Of a DNA stretch of 64,000 bases, positions 24,071 to 32,907 are shown in pieces (the stretch's first letter is position 1; each line of letters starts with the position of its first letter). The DNA comes from DVEG01 sp964405435 (GTDB lineage: Bacteria > Cyanobacteriota > Cyanobacteriia > Cyanobacteriales > Oscillatoriaceae), in NCBI GenBank assembly GCA_964405435.1, contig CAYOOD010000038.1:1-64000 (forward strand), given 5' to 3'. The notes below the pieces were generated by a model. It ran no database searches. It saw only the letters and a program-made list of their open reading frames with translations, and had not been told where the DNA came from. Both the position numbers and the translations under genes were made by a program.

Positions 24071-24628
24071 TTAATCGGGCTCAACGGGCGCGTTTTTGAG
24101 AAATTCCTCTATATCTACTTTAATGTAAATCGCCTTGTTTGAACTGTGCCGAATCGGACCGGTTGAACGCCCTTGGAAAGTATCGTTAAGCTGTGCTAAA
24201 ATAGGCTTCGGATCGTCATTCCGCCGCAGCGTCATTATCAATGTATCGCAATCGCCACCGTCAGAACGCGCTGTACAGATAACCGGCTCTCCGTTCATGG
24301 TGCCATTGGTGAGATATTGAAGGCTGCCGTTTTCGTAGGCAGTTTGAAATCGGGGCGATACTTCTTCGCACCGCTGCTGCGGCGTGTAATCTTTGAAATA
24401 AGTGGTTTCCCAGCGAACTACGGCGATTTTTCCCCGTTCGTTCCTCGCATAGGTTGTGGGCAATTTTTTCTGGCTGGCGCTGTCGAAACCTTCCTTACAG
24501 CGGAAGGTTACTTTTTCATCGGTTTTGGTTGGCTGCGACTGGGGCTGATTCGGGGGAGGCTGGGTGTCGGCGCAGCCTGCAGCGATCGCACCTGCAGCGA
24601 GAATTGTTACGATCGTTTTTACCTTCAT
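24071..24628 (-). CDS. COP23-domain lipoprotein
   Basis: The 185-residue protein has a signal peptide ending in a lipobox (AIAAGC). The body resembles COP23, the circadian oscillating membrane protein described in Cyanothece/Rippkaea-type cyanobacteria. The body holds four cysteines that could form two disulfides: FRC, QRC, VIC and DC. Stretches such as VVRWETTYF and LMTLRRNDDPKPILAQL fit the family. Function is unknown. Its position between a double-protease/TPR lipoprotein and a membrane Ser/Thr kinase suggests a shared envelope-signalling role, which is inference. Confidence 0.8.
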   Translation of the reverse strand: MKVKTIVTILAAGAIAAGCADTQPPPNQPQSQPTKTDEKVTFRCKEGFDSASQKKLPTTYARNERGKIAVVRWETTYFKDYTPQQRCEEVSPRFQTAYENGSLQYLTNGTMNGEPVICTARSDGGDCDTLIMTLRRNDDPKPILAQLNDTFQGRSTGPIRHSSNKAIYIKVDIEEFLKNAPVEPD

Positions 24629-24802
24629 CGCGGGCTATCCCTCCCCCTAGCGATTAAAATAATTATCTCATCCTGCTAGATTACTATAAACTGCTCTAGT
24701 GTTGGCGTTTTTTTAATAAAATTTAATAACAGGCAAGCGATCGCGCTGCCCAAATCGCCCGCCATCGCCCGCAGGCTGAAGCCTGGGGCTACAGGAACTT
24801 TC

Positions 24803-24849
24803 GCCCGCCTGCGCGGGCTATTTATCGGGAAGGCTGCCTGCGCAGCCTT
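24803..24849. repeat. two small palindromes with CTGC loops
   Basis: GCCCGC (24803-24808) pairs with GCGGGC (24813-24818), and AAGGCTGC (24830-24837) pairs with GCAGCCTT (24842-24849); both have CTGC loops. They fill the 241-bp gap between the kinase and COP23 genes and may end the kinase transcript's neighbour or be dispersed repeats. Confidence 0.6.
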
Positions 24850-24869
24850 CGTTCGCGTAGCCACACCCT

Positions 24870-26111
24870 TTAGGGTGTTTTATTTCTAACAGCCCGCAAG
24901 CTATATGCCCCGGTTTCTCCTGCTTCTTTGGAACGGGCAATCACCGTATAAGTGCCATCTTTCGGCAGCGTTACTGATATTTTAGCATTAAAATCGTCCG
25001 GCGATATATCGTCATTGAAAGCAATTTGATTGCCGTCAGCATCCCGAACAATCAAATAAGGGTCAAATTCCTGACTCTTCATCTCAATTGTCACTTGCTG
25101 CCCGCGTTTCCCCTCAAAAACGTACACGTTTGAGTAAGTATTGTCAAGGGGATTGTCGCTGCGATTTTCTGCCGTGAGAGCCCGATTCAACGCTTGCCCG
25201 TCGAGGGGCAATCTCGCGCCAGAATTCGGGCGAGATGCTAATATAAAGATGACGGCAACTGCGGCAGCAGAAACTGCAGCGATCGCACCAAATAGCCACC
25301 ATTTTTTAGGAGGCGGTGGATTTGTCAGAATCTTGACTGCTTGCAGCGCTTCCTCCGCCGAGTAACGCTGCCGGAAATCCTGCCGCACCATTTTATCTAA
25401 AATATCCCCTAACTCCGGGCTGACTTGCGCTTGGTTGCGCCAGATAATCTCCTCAGTATGGGGATCGAGGGGAAGTTGCGGCGGGAGCTTGCCCGTCAGC
25501 GCTTGAATTGCGATCGCGCCCACCGCATAAACATCGCTTTTGAAGTGCGGCTGCCCCGAAGTTTGCTCCTTTGGCATGTAGCCGGGTGTGCCTATTACAA
25601 GTGTTCTGTTGCTGCTAGCCGTGACTTGTTTAACAGCCCCAAAATCTATCAAAAAGAACTTGCGATCGCTATCGCGCTGCATGATATTTTTCGGGCTGAT
25701 GTCCCGATGAATGACATTGTAGCCCTGCACGAATTTGAGGATTTCTAATAATTCCTCCACAAAAATAAGGATTTCCTTTTCTGGGAGCATTTTCCCCAGA
25801 GCCCATTTTTTATTTAGCGGCTTTCCGGCAACATATTCCTGCACGAGGTAAAATTCGCCCCCAGACTCAAAATAAGCAAATAACCGAGGAATCTGAGGGT
25901 GTTCGCCCAGCTTTTCTAAGGTTTCAGCTTCTTGATTAAAAAGTTTTTTTGCAAGCTGTAGGAGAGCGGGCTCTTCCGGCTGCAGTTGCTTGACAACGCA
26001 AGTGGGATTTCCGGGGCGTTGGGTGTCTTCTGCCAGATAGGTTTTCCCAAAGCTACCCGAACTCAGGGCAGCCGTTATTCGGTAACGTCCATTTAAAAGT
26101 TGTCCGATCAT
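24870..26111 (-). CDS. membrane Ser/Thr protein kinase with C-terminal PPC domain
   Basis: The roughly 413-residue protein starts with a eukaryotic-like kinase domain: YRITAALSSGSFGKTY (glycine loop), VVKQL (ATP-binding Lys), VIHRDISPKNIM (catalytic loop), IDFGAVK (DFG) and GTPGYMPKEQ (activation segment). One transmembrane helix follows (WWLFGAIAAVSAAAVAVIFI). The extracytoplasmic C-terminus is a bacterial pre-peptidase C-terminal (PPC) domain with GQQVTIEMKSQEFDPYLIV and LPKDGTYTVIARS. The ATG at 26111 fits the family start MIGQLLNGRY; an in-frame extension to 26240 is less likely. It probably senses an envelope signal and phosphorylates cytosolic targets. Confidence 0.9.
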   Translation of the reverse strand: MIGQLLNGRYRITAALSSGSFGKTYLAEDTQRPGNPTCVVKQLQPEEPALLQLAKKLFNQEAETLEKLGEHPQIPRLFAYFESGGEFYLVQEYVAGKPLNKKWALGKMLPEKEILIFVEELLEILKFVQGYNVIHRDISPKNIMQRDSDRKFFLIDFGAVKQVTASSNRTLVIGTPGYMPKEQTSGQPHFKSDVYAVGAIAIQALTGKLPPQLPLDPHTEEIIWRNQAQVSPELGDILDKMVRQDFRQRYSAEEALQAVKILTNPPPPKKWWLFGAIAAVSAAAVAVIFILASRPNSGARLPLDGQALNRALTAENRSDNPLDNTYSNVYVFEGKRGQQVTIEMKSQEFDPYLIVRDADGNQIAFNDDISPDDFNAKISVTLPKDGTYTVIARSKEAGETGAYSLRAVRNKTP

Positions 26112-26330
26112 CGCACGGGGCACTACTAATGTTTTTTTAAGGGCGATTCGCCTGTCGGTAGGTTGCGATTGTCTCGCCTTTACAGGCGGGGCAATATTCC
26201 CATTGTACAATCTAGCATAAAAACAAAAATTGTCAAGCATTTTAAGGTGAATATCGGAGGAATAAAAAATGAATGGCTAGAATTGCGGCAACTGAAAGAA
26301 AATTTTTCAACTGTGGAACTTGTGACGGCT

Positions 26331-26363
26331 AGAAACCCGGTTTCTTGAAGAAACCGGGTTTCT
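26331..26363. repeat. 33-bp palindromic repeat, copy 4
   Basis: Same sequence as copies 2 and 3. It lies between the divergent kinase gene and the TPR gene. Confidence 0.95.
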
Positions 26364-26404
26364 GAGGGTTCGCGACTCAATTAGAAACGCTATATAGCGC
26401 GACA

Positions 26405-26440
26405 AATTACTAGCGTGGTTTGCCGACGAACAGAAGTAAG
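26405..26440 (+). pseudogene. remnant of the 3' end of a DUF4351-type gene
   Basis: These 36 bp match the last 34 bp of the gene ending at 21342 plus its stop, apart from two or so substitutions and a 3-bp insertion (ttgccgaCGAacagaagtaag). No upstream coding sequence survives. It is probably the tail of a deleted paralogue. Confidence 0.45.
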
Positions 26441-26509
26441 AGCAATCCCTGCGCTGCTCTTGCAAAAATCTGCTATATTGGGAAGAGAGACGTGCAGGAG
26501 TGCAATTTT

Positions 26510-28492
26510 ATGGCAAAACAGAAAAAACCTTCCAACCGCTCGGCAGCCGGATTCGGTTCGCAACGACTGATGACGCAACTGAGCAAGGCTGAAACGTTCA
26601 GGCGGCAGAGAAAGTTCGACAAAGCGCTGGCAATTTTAGAGCCGCTGGAGGAAGAGTATCCCAATGATGCTAACGTGCTGGGTTGTTTGGCAAATCTCTA
26701 CCACGCGATAAAGCATTTTCCCAAATATGAGGAAACGTGCGATCGCCTGCATCAAATCAACCCAAACGATCCGGATATTACTTTAATGTTAGCGGCTGCC
26801 TGTTTGGCAAATAATCACCCGATTTTAGCGCTGCAAAACTTTCGCTATGCTGTCGAAAAATGGCCCTCTCACCGCCGCGCGGACGAAGCGCGCGAACTTA
26901 TCAAACAGTTGGAATCGGGCGTACAAGAAATATTAGCAGAAAAAGGCTTTGCGGGCGAGGATGCGCTGGAGGTGGGGGCGCTACACGAGAAATCACAAGC
27001 CAAGTTGCAGAGCGGCAACTATGTGGAGGCGCGGCGGCTGAATGAGGAATTGTTGCGTCACCGCCCCGATTTTGTCTCGGCTCTCAATAATCTCAGTCTT
27101 ACCTATTTTTTAGACAGCCAATTGGATGAGGCGATCGCAACGGCAAAGCGCGGACTAGAATTAGATTCAGAAAACTATCACGCTCTCTCAAATCTCACCC
27201 GTTTCTGTTTTTTAAAGGGGGAAATCAACGAGGCAAAACAATGGTGCGATCGCCTCAAAACTGTCGAGTCTGATTTTGATGATGTCTGGATAAAAAAAGC
27301 CGAGGGTTTGAGTTATTTGGCAGACTATCGCGGCGTGTTGGATGCTTTCCAGGGCGCAGAAAAAGCCGGAGCCCTGAAATCTTCTTCAGAAAGCGCCCTC
27401 CTCTACCACCTCGCAGCCGTTGCCAGCTACTACCTCGGAGAAGAGAAACAAGCTCGCCAATATTGGCAGCAAGCGCTGAAAATTTATCCCGGATTAGATT
27501 TAGCGCAAGATAACACAGATAATTTGAATCAACCCGTCAGCAAGCGTCACGCTCCTTGGGCTTTCAGCCTGAGATATTGGCTGACTCCGAAAGCGCTAGA
27601 AGATGTGAGAGCGATTTTTCTTTCACAGACTGAAGGCGGCGAAGAAGAGGATGTTCCGCAGGTAATTGAAACTTATTTTCGCCAGCATCCAGAAATTGCC
27701 AAATTGGTGCCAATTTTTCTCGATCGCGGAGATCCGAGCGTGCGGCAATTTGCTTTAAACCTGGCGATGGCAGCAGAAACGCCGGAAATGTTCGCAGCGC
27801 TGCGGGATTTTGCACTCAGCGACAAAGGTTCCGACGACATGCGCTTGCAGGCAGCACAGGCAGCTTCTAAAGCAGGGCTTTTTCCCGAAGAAACTGCGCG
27901 CCTCTGGATTCGGGGCGAGTGGCAAGAGTTGTTATTAATGGGGTTTGAAGTTCACGACGAAGCCGTCAACTTGCACGCGCCAAAGGTGGAGGAGTTGTAC
28001 AGGCAAGCGATTTTGGCAGCGCGTGCCGGAGAAGCCGTACAGGCTGAAAAACTTATCAAAAAAGCTCTCGAACTCGAACCCGATGCCCCCGATTTGCTCA
28101 ACAATTTGGCGGGAAGTTACGCCATGCAAGGGCGCGATCGCGAAAGTGTGGAAATCTTGAAACAAATTCACCAGCGCCATCCCGATTATCTATTTGCTCG
28201 CGCTGGTTTGGCTCGAATGCACCTGCAAAACGGCGAAATTGAGAAAGCAGAAGAGTTGGTGCAACCGTTGCTGACTCGCAAGCGCCTGCATTACAGCGAA
28301 TTAGTCACCTTGGCTGGCTTTCAGATCGAACTGAACCTCATCAAAAATCAAACCAATGCGGCTGCTTCGTGGCTGCAAATGTTAGAAAATGCGGTTCCGG
28401 ATCATCCCAATGTTGCCTACTGGCGGAAGCAACTCAACAAAGCGATCGCGAAACAGCCTGGAGCCAGCCGCACTTGGAAAATAAAGGAATAG
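26510..28492 (+). CDS. TPR-repeat protein of unknown function
   Basis: The 660-residue soluble protein has no signal peptide. After a basic N-terminus (MAKQKKPSNRSAAGFGSQRL) it is largely TPR-type helical repeats, clearest near the start (FDKALAILEPLEEEYPNDANVLGCLANLYH), at about 170-240 and towards the C-terminus (AEKLIKKALELEPDAPDLLNNLAGSYAMQGR). The middle section is helical but without clear TPR signatures. The ATG at 26510 has an AGGAG site; the frame extends upstream to 26420 without one. It presumably scaffolds other proteins. The SNF2 gene follows 134 bp downstream on the same strand. Confidence 0.85.
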   Translation: MAKQKKPSNRSAAGFGSQRLMTQLSKAETFRRQRKFDKALAILEPLEEEYPNDANVLGCLANLYHAIKHFPKYEETCDRLHQINPNDPDITLMLAAACLANNHPILALQNFRYAVEKWPSHRRADEARELIKQLESGVQEILAEKGFAGEDALEVGALHEKSQAKLQSGNYVEARRLNEELLRHRPDFVSALNNLSLTYFLDSQLDEAIATAKRGLELDSENYHALSNLTRFCFLKGEINEAKQWCDRLKTVESDFDDVWIKKAEGLSYLADYRGVLDAFQGAEKAGALKSSSESALLYHLAAVASYYLGEEKQARQYWQQALKIYPGLDLAQDNTDNLNQPVSKRHAPWAFSLRYWLTPKALEDVRAIFLSQTEGGEEEDVPQVIETYFRQHPEIAKLVPIFLDRGDPSVRQFALNLAMAAETPEMFAALRDFALSDKGSDDMRLQAAQAASKAGLFPEETARLWIRGEWQELLLMGFEVHDEAVNLHAPKVEELYRQAILAARAGEAVQAEKLIKKALELEPDAPDLLNNLAGSYAMQGRDRESVEILKQIHQRHPDYLFARAGLARMHLQNGEIEKAEELVQPLLTRKRLHYSELVTLAGFQIELNLIKNQTNAAASWLQMLENAVPDHPNVAYWRKQLNKAIAKQPGASRTWKIKE

Positions 28493-28503
28493 CTGGCGAA
28501 CAA

Positions 28504-28521
28504 AGCCCGCCCGCGCGGGCT
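28504..28521. terminator. GC-rich hairpin after the TPR gene
   Basis: AGCCCGC (28504-28510) pairs with GCGGGCT (28515-28521) around a 4-nt loop, 12 nt past the stop. It resembles the palindrome at 24803, so it may be a dispersed repeat as much as a terminator. Confidence 0.4.
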
Positions 28522-28626
28522 CTACTTTGGGGAATCCGCCCGATGTTGCTGCCGTGGTGTAGCGCCAAACTGAAATCTGTGGGATAATTTCGCTAAAATT
28601 CCGCTAGCGTGTAGAGGCATCTACCG

Positions 28627-31600
28627 ATGAAAGTTATCCACGGCACCTGGATTCCCCAGGCAGAAACCGAGTTCCTGCAAAGTGGCGCATTTTACCTGTG
28701 GGTGGAAGCGGCACCGCTTCGCAAAACCGCCAAAAAAAGCAACGTTCATCCGGGGCAGCTCGCTAAGGCAGAGCTGGCCGGCTTTCTCGTCAGCGAGTTG
28801 GGGTTGGCGGAGACGGCTTACAATAAAATGAGCGATCGCATCTCTCCCAAATATTTTATCCTTCCCACCGCGAACAATTTCCCCCTGCCCTCCCTGGAAT
28901 TATCCCGCTATCTGGAAGACGAACCGCCGGAAGAATGGGACTTTCAATCGTGGCAAGTCGATTGCTTTGAAGTCGCCGAGTTTACGAACTCGCGCAAAGT
29001 CTCTAATGTCATCAAACTTTTAAACGACATTCATTTTCTTGCCGTCCACAATCTCGCTGACGTTCAAATCGGCTCGGATCTCCTATTTTGGCATCACTAC
29101 ACCCAGACTTTCAAAGAAATTATATTTAAAGACCAATATATCCCCGCCTTAAAATATCGCGAAGTCACCACCCCAGCCAAAGGCAAGCGCAAACCGTCTG
29201 CCATACAGCAATTTTATACCGGATGGGAGATACTTTCTGAAAAGTACGAGTCAGACATCCGCCGCTACATCGATTCCATGCCCCTCGCCTGCGCCGCTGG
29301 TTCGGAAACTGCCAGCACGTCGGTAGAATTTTACGACAAAGAAACCTTACTCCGCCATTTTTCCGAATGCCTGCTCGATCGCATCGTTTCCGACACTCCC
29401 CTCACCTCCCTAGTCGCGAAAAAACTCGACGGTTCCTTTATCACTGCCTGCTTCTCCGCCTCCAACTCAGCCGCCAAAGCCGACTTAAGCCCAGACATTT
29501 GCAAGCAGTGGCTGGGCTGGAAGCAGAAAATTAACGGCGCTCAAACCGATGCCCAATTCCACCTCTGCTTTAAATTGCAGGAAGCCTCGGCGCGGGATAT
29601 CGATAACTGGCAGATTCAGTTTCTCGCTGCTTCTAAAAAAGACCCCTCCCTGCAACTGGTTTTAAGCGATTACTGGACTCTGAATCCGAAAGGTAGAAAA
29701 AATGCTCACGCGAACTTTGGCAGCGAATTTGAAAAAGATTTGCTGTTAAATCTGGGATACGCCGCCCGCATGTATCCCAAACTCTGGAAGGGACTCGAAA
29801 CCGACAAGCCCGTCGGCGTGCGTTTAACCCTAGAGGAAGCATTTGCATTTCTCAAAGAAAGCGCCTGGATATTAGAAGATGCCGGCTATAAAGTGATTGT
29901 ACCTGCTTGGTGGACGCCGGAAGGACGCCGCCGCGCCAAAATTCGCTTGCAGGCTTCTGCCCGCAAATTACAGTCCGGTAAAAAAGCCAGTAAAGGTTAC
30001 TTTAGCTTCGATACGATTATACAATATCAATATCAACTTTCTATCGGAGGACAGCCGGTAACAGAACAAGAATGGCAGCAGCTCGTGAATGCGAAAGTGC
30101 CTCTGGTGCAATTTCGCGGGCAGTGGATCGAGTTAGATCCGAAGAAGATGCAAGAGATGCTGGAATTCTGGCAGTCGAAGGGCAAAGAAACTGGAGAAAT
30201 TTCGCTGCTGGAGCTGATGCAGAAGTCCAGCGAATCGGAAGACGAGCTGGAAGTCGAACACGACGAAACTCTCGCAGAGATGATGGCAAAGTTGCGCGAT
30301 AGCAGCCAACTGGCAGTTATTGAAAATCCGCCCAAATTGCAAGGAAGTCTGCGAGACTATCAAAAACGGGGCGTTTCCTGGCTGCAATATTTGGAACAGC
30401 TCGGTTTAAATGGCTGTCTCGCCGATGATATGGGGCTCGGTAAAACTGTCCAGGTAATTGCCCGCTTGGTGAATGAAAAAGAAGAAGCAGAAAAGCCCTT
30501 GCCGACGCTATTAATTGCCCCCACGTCTGTCATCGGAAATTGGCAGAAAGAAATCGAACGGTTTGCGCCTCACTTGCAGGCAATGGTACACCACGGCAGC
30601 AAACGCATCAAAGACGAAAAGGAGTTTAAAGCGGCGAGCCTGAAGCACGATATCGTCATCACTTCCTATACGTTAGTGCGAAAAGACGAAAAACTCTTGA
30701 AAGCGGCGAACTGGCAGCGCGTCGTGCTGGATGAAGCGCAAAATATCAAGAATCCCCAAGCTGCCCAAACGAAGGCAATTTTAAAACTGCAAGCCAAATA
30801 CCGCCTCGCTTTAACCGGTACGCCGGTAGAAAACCGCTTGTTGGATTTGTGGTCGATTTTTAACTTCCTCAATCCCGGCTATCTGGGGAAAGAGCCGCAG
30901 TTTCGCAAGTCGTTTGAAATTCCCATTCAAAAAGAAAACAACCCGATACAGTCTGCGACGCTGAAAAAATTGGTGGAACCGTTTATCCTGCGCCGCGTGA
31001 AGACGGATAAGGCAATTATTAAAGATTTGCCGGATAAAGTGGAACACAAGCAATATTGCAACTTAACGAAGGAACAAGCTTCCCTGTATGAGGTGGTGGT
31101 GAAGGAGGTAGAAGGGCAAATCGAGGGGGCTGAGGGAATCCAGCGCAAGGGGTTAATCCTCTCAACGCTGCTGAAGCTGAAGCAGATTTGCAATCATCCG
31201 GCGCAGTTTTTGCAGGATGGGAGCGATTTTTCACCGGAGCGATCGCACAAATTGCAGCGCCTCTCTGAAATGATAGAGGAAGTCATGGCAGAAGGCGAGA
31301 GCCTGTTGGTATTCACGCAGTTTGCAGAAATCGGCGGCGCTCTCGAAAAATACCTGAAGCAGACTTTACATTACAACACCTATTACATCCACGGCGGCAC
31401 GCCTCGCCCCAAACGGGAAAAAATGATTGCCGAATTTCAAGACGCGGAAACGGAGCCATCGGTGTTTATTCTCTCTATCAAAGCTGGCGGCGTCGGCATC
31501 ACCCTGACGAAAGCCAATCACGTCTTTCACTTCGATCGCTGGTGGAATCCCGCCGTGGAGGATCAGGCAACCGATCGCGCCTTTCGCATCGGGCAGAAAA

Positions 31601-31785
31601 AAAATGTTTTCGTGCATAAGTTCCTAGCGTTGGGCACGTTGGAGGAACGGATCGACCAAATGATTGAGGACAAGAAAAAGCTTTCGGCGGCAATTGTCGG
31701 CGCGGATGAGTCTTGGCTGACCGAGCTCGACAATGAAAGCTTCAAAAAGTTGATTGCTTTGAATAAAAATGCCATTCTGGAGTAA
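28627..31785 (+). CDS. SNF2/SWI2 family helicase-like ATPase
   Basis: The 1052-residue protein has a long N-terminal region of roughly 570 residues, typical of bacterial SNF2 proteins (DUF3670-like). The ATPase core follows: LRDYQKRGVSWLQYL, Walker A DDMGLGKT, LLIAPTSVIGNWQKE, DEAQNIKN, LTGTPVENRLLDLWSI. The helicase C-domain has SIKAGGVGITLTKANHVFHFDRWWNPAVEDQATDR-type motif V-VI residues. SNF2 enzymes translocate on duplex DNA and remodel protein-DNA complexes rather than unwinding. A SWIM zinc-finger gene lies 127 bp downstream, a frequent bacterial partner. Confidence 0.92.
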   Translation: MKVIHGTWIPQAETEFLQSGAFYLWVEAAPLRKTAKKSNVHPGQLAKAELAGFLVSELGLAETAYNKMSDRISPKYFILPTANNFPLPSLELSRYLEDEPPEEWDFQSWQVDCFEVAEFTNSRKVSNVIKLLNDIHFLAVHNLADVQIGSDLLFWHHYTQTFKEIIFKDQYIPALKYREVTTPAKGKRKPSAIQQFYTGWEILSEKYESDIRRYIDSMPLACAAGSETASTSVEFYDKETLLRHFSECLLDRIVSDTPLTSLVAKKLDGSFITACFSASNSAAKADLSPDICKQWLGWKQKINGAQTDAQFHLCFKLQEASARDIDNWQIQFLAASKKDPSLQLVLSDYWTLNPKGRKNAHANFGSEFEKDLLLNLGYAARMYPKLWKGLETDKPVGVRLTLEEAFAFLKESAWILEDAGYKVIVPAWWTPEGRRRAKIRLQASARKLQSGKKASKGYFSFDTIIQYQYQLSIGGQPVTEQEWQQLVNAKVPLVQFRGQWIELDPKKMQEMLEFWQSKGKETGEISLLELMQKSSESEDELEVEHDETLAEMMAKLRDSSQLAVIENPPKLQGSLRDYQKRGVSWLQYLEQLGLNGCLADDMGLGKTVQVIARLVNEKEEAEKPLPTLLIAPTSVIGNWQKEIERFAPHLQAMVHHGSKRIKDEKEFKAASLKHDIVITSYTLVRKDEKLLKAANWQRVVLDEAQNIKNPQAAQTKAILKLQAKYRLALTGTPVENRLLDLWSIFNFLNPGYLGKEPQFRKSFEIPIQKENNPIQSATLKKLVEPFILRRVKTDKAIIKDLPDKVEHKQYCNLTKEQASLYEVVVKEVEGQIEGAEGIQRKGLILSTLLKLKQICNHPAQFLQDGSDFSPERSHKLQRLSEMIEEVMAEGESLLVFTQFAEIGGALEKYLKQTLHYNTYYIHGGTPRPKREKMIAEFQDAETEPSVFILSIKAGGVGITLTKANHVFHFDRWWNPAVEDQATDRAFRIGQKKNVFVHKFLALGTLEERIDQMIEDKKKLSAAIVGADESWLTELDNESFKKLIALNKNAILE

Positions 31786-31828
31786 CACTCTCGTTGCGGG
31801 GAGTAGGGGGCAACCACGGGGTGAAGGG

Positions 31829-31877
31829 GGAGGCTCTGCCTCCCGGCGTGCGTTCCCTGGCTGAGCCTGGGAACGAG
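31829..31877. repeat. composite double-hairpin repeat, copy C (inverted)
   Basis: This is the reverse-complement form of the units at 20174 and 20262: a GGAGGC/GCCTCC palindrome, then GTTCCC-type arms around GGCTGAGCC. It lies between the SNF2 and SWIM genes. Confidence 0.75.
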
Positions 31878-31912
31878 AAGAGCAAGAATTAAAGAAAGTA
31901 GGAGGAAAAGTT

Positions 31913-32749
31913 ATGGCGAAATTTAGCAGAACTTGGTGGGGACAGCGATTTATTGAAGCGCTGGAAGCTTTTACAGATTCGGGAAGGTTGGGGCGCGGGC
32001 GTTCTTATGCCCGGGGCAATAAAATTGAGAACTATGAGATTAGCAAAAATATAGTCGCTGCCCATGTGCGGGGCTCGGTTAATCCCTACTTTGGGGTTGA
32101 CAAGGCACCTTTATACTTTACAAGCATCGAGATAAAACCGATTTCAGCGGCAAATTGGTCGAAGGCGATCGCTCGCATTTCTTCAAAAGCCAGTTTTGTC
32201 TCGAAACTGCTGATGAATGAAATGCCAGACTCGATCGAGGATGCTTTTTCCGAACTGAACCTGCATTTATTGCCCCACAGCCGCGACGACTTTAAAACCC
32301 GTTGTTCTTGTCCCGATTATGCCAATCCCTGCAAGCACATTGCTGGGGTTTATTACTTGGTTGCGTCGCAGTTAGATAATGACCCTTTTTTGCTGTTTGA
32401 ACTGCGCGGGCTGTCGCGGGAAAACTTGCAAAAGGAACTGGCAAAATCTGCGCTGGGCAAAATTTTATCCTCGGCACTAGATGGGGATGACATCCCCGCC
32501 GAAATGGCTGAGTCTTGCTACACGATCCCTAAAAAAGTGCCCGCTGCTGCGTCGGCGAGTCTGAAAGAATTTTGGATGGGCGAGAAGCGCCTCCCGCCCG
32601 CAGTTGCTCCTATACCAGCAACCGTGCCAGCTATTTTGATTAAAAAAGCCGGAGATTTTCCCCCGTTTTGGAAAAAAGATAATTCTTTTGTTGAGGCAAT
32701 GGAAGAGGTTTATCGCCTCGTGAGAACCAAAAACAAAGGAGTCATGTAG
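31913..32749 (+). CDS. SWIM zinc-finger protein
   Basis: The 278-residue protein contains a SWIM motif, CxC...CxH, in RCSCPDYANPCKHIAGVYY at about residues 124-142. The N-terminus (FSRTWWGQRFIEALEAFTDSGRLGRGRSYARG) is the standard opening of this family. SWIM fingers bind DNA or proteins and are commonly encoded next to SNF2 ATPases, as here. An AGGAGG site precedes the ATG. Together with the upstream SNF2 protein it probably forms a DNA-remodelling pair; its cellular target is unknown. Confidence 0.9.
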   Translation: MAKFSRTWWGQRFIEALEAFTDSGRLGRGRSYARGNKIENYEISKNIVAAHVRGSVNPYFGVDKAPLYFTSIEIKPISAANWSKAIARISSKASFVSKLLMNEMPDSIEDAFSELNLHLLPHSRDDFKTRCSCPDYANPCKHIAGVYYLVASQLDNDPFLLFELRGLSRENLQKELAKSALGKILSSALDGDDIPAEMAESCYTIPKKVPAAASASLKEFWMGEKRLPPAVAPIPATVPAILIKKAGDFPPFWKKDNSFVEAMEEVYRLVRTKNKGVM

Positions 32750-32759
32750 CAGCAGCTTG

Positions 32760-32785
32760 GTAGGGCTGGGGAAAACCCGCCCTAC
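32760..32785 (+). terminator. hairpin terminator after the SWIM gene
   Basis: GTAGGGC (32760-32766) pairs with GCCCTAC (32779-32785), extended inside by GGG/CCC. It lies 10 nt past the SWIM stop. Confidence 0.55.
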
Positions 32786-32824
32786 TGAAAAAAATGTCTG
32801 TATTCAGTAGGCGGCTAGGAAGCT

Positions 32825-32898
32825 GTAGGGGCGACGCATTTGCGCAAATAATTTGTCGGTTTGTAGCCAATGTTTATCCGCAAATGCGTCGCCCCTAC
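32825..32898. repeat. element with perfect 20-bp inverted repeats
   Basis: GTAGGGGCGACGCATTTGCG (32825-32844) is repeated exactly as its complement at 32879-32898, with 34 nt between. Similar GTAGGGGCGA... or ...GCAAATGC pieces occur near 34588 and 62720-62790, suggesting a dispersed miniature element. Confidence 0.85.
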
Positions 32899-32907
32899 TC
32901 CCGGCGA

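Noticed and set aside
28627..32749. DISARM-like defence system based on the SNF2 gene
   Set aside because: No DUF1998, phospholipase D-like or class-specific methyltransferase gene adjoins it; the SNF2/SWIM pair is a common stand-alone arrangement.
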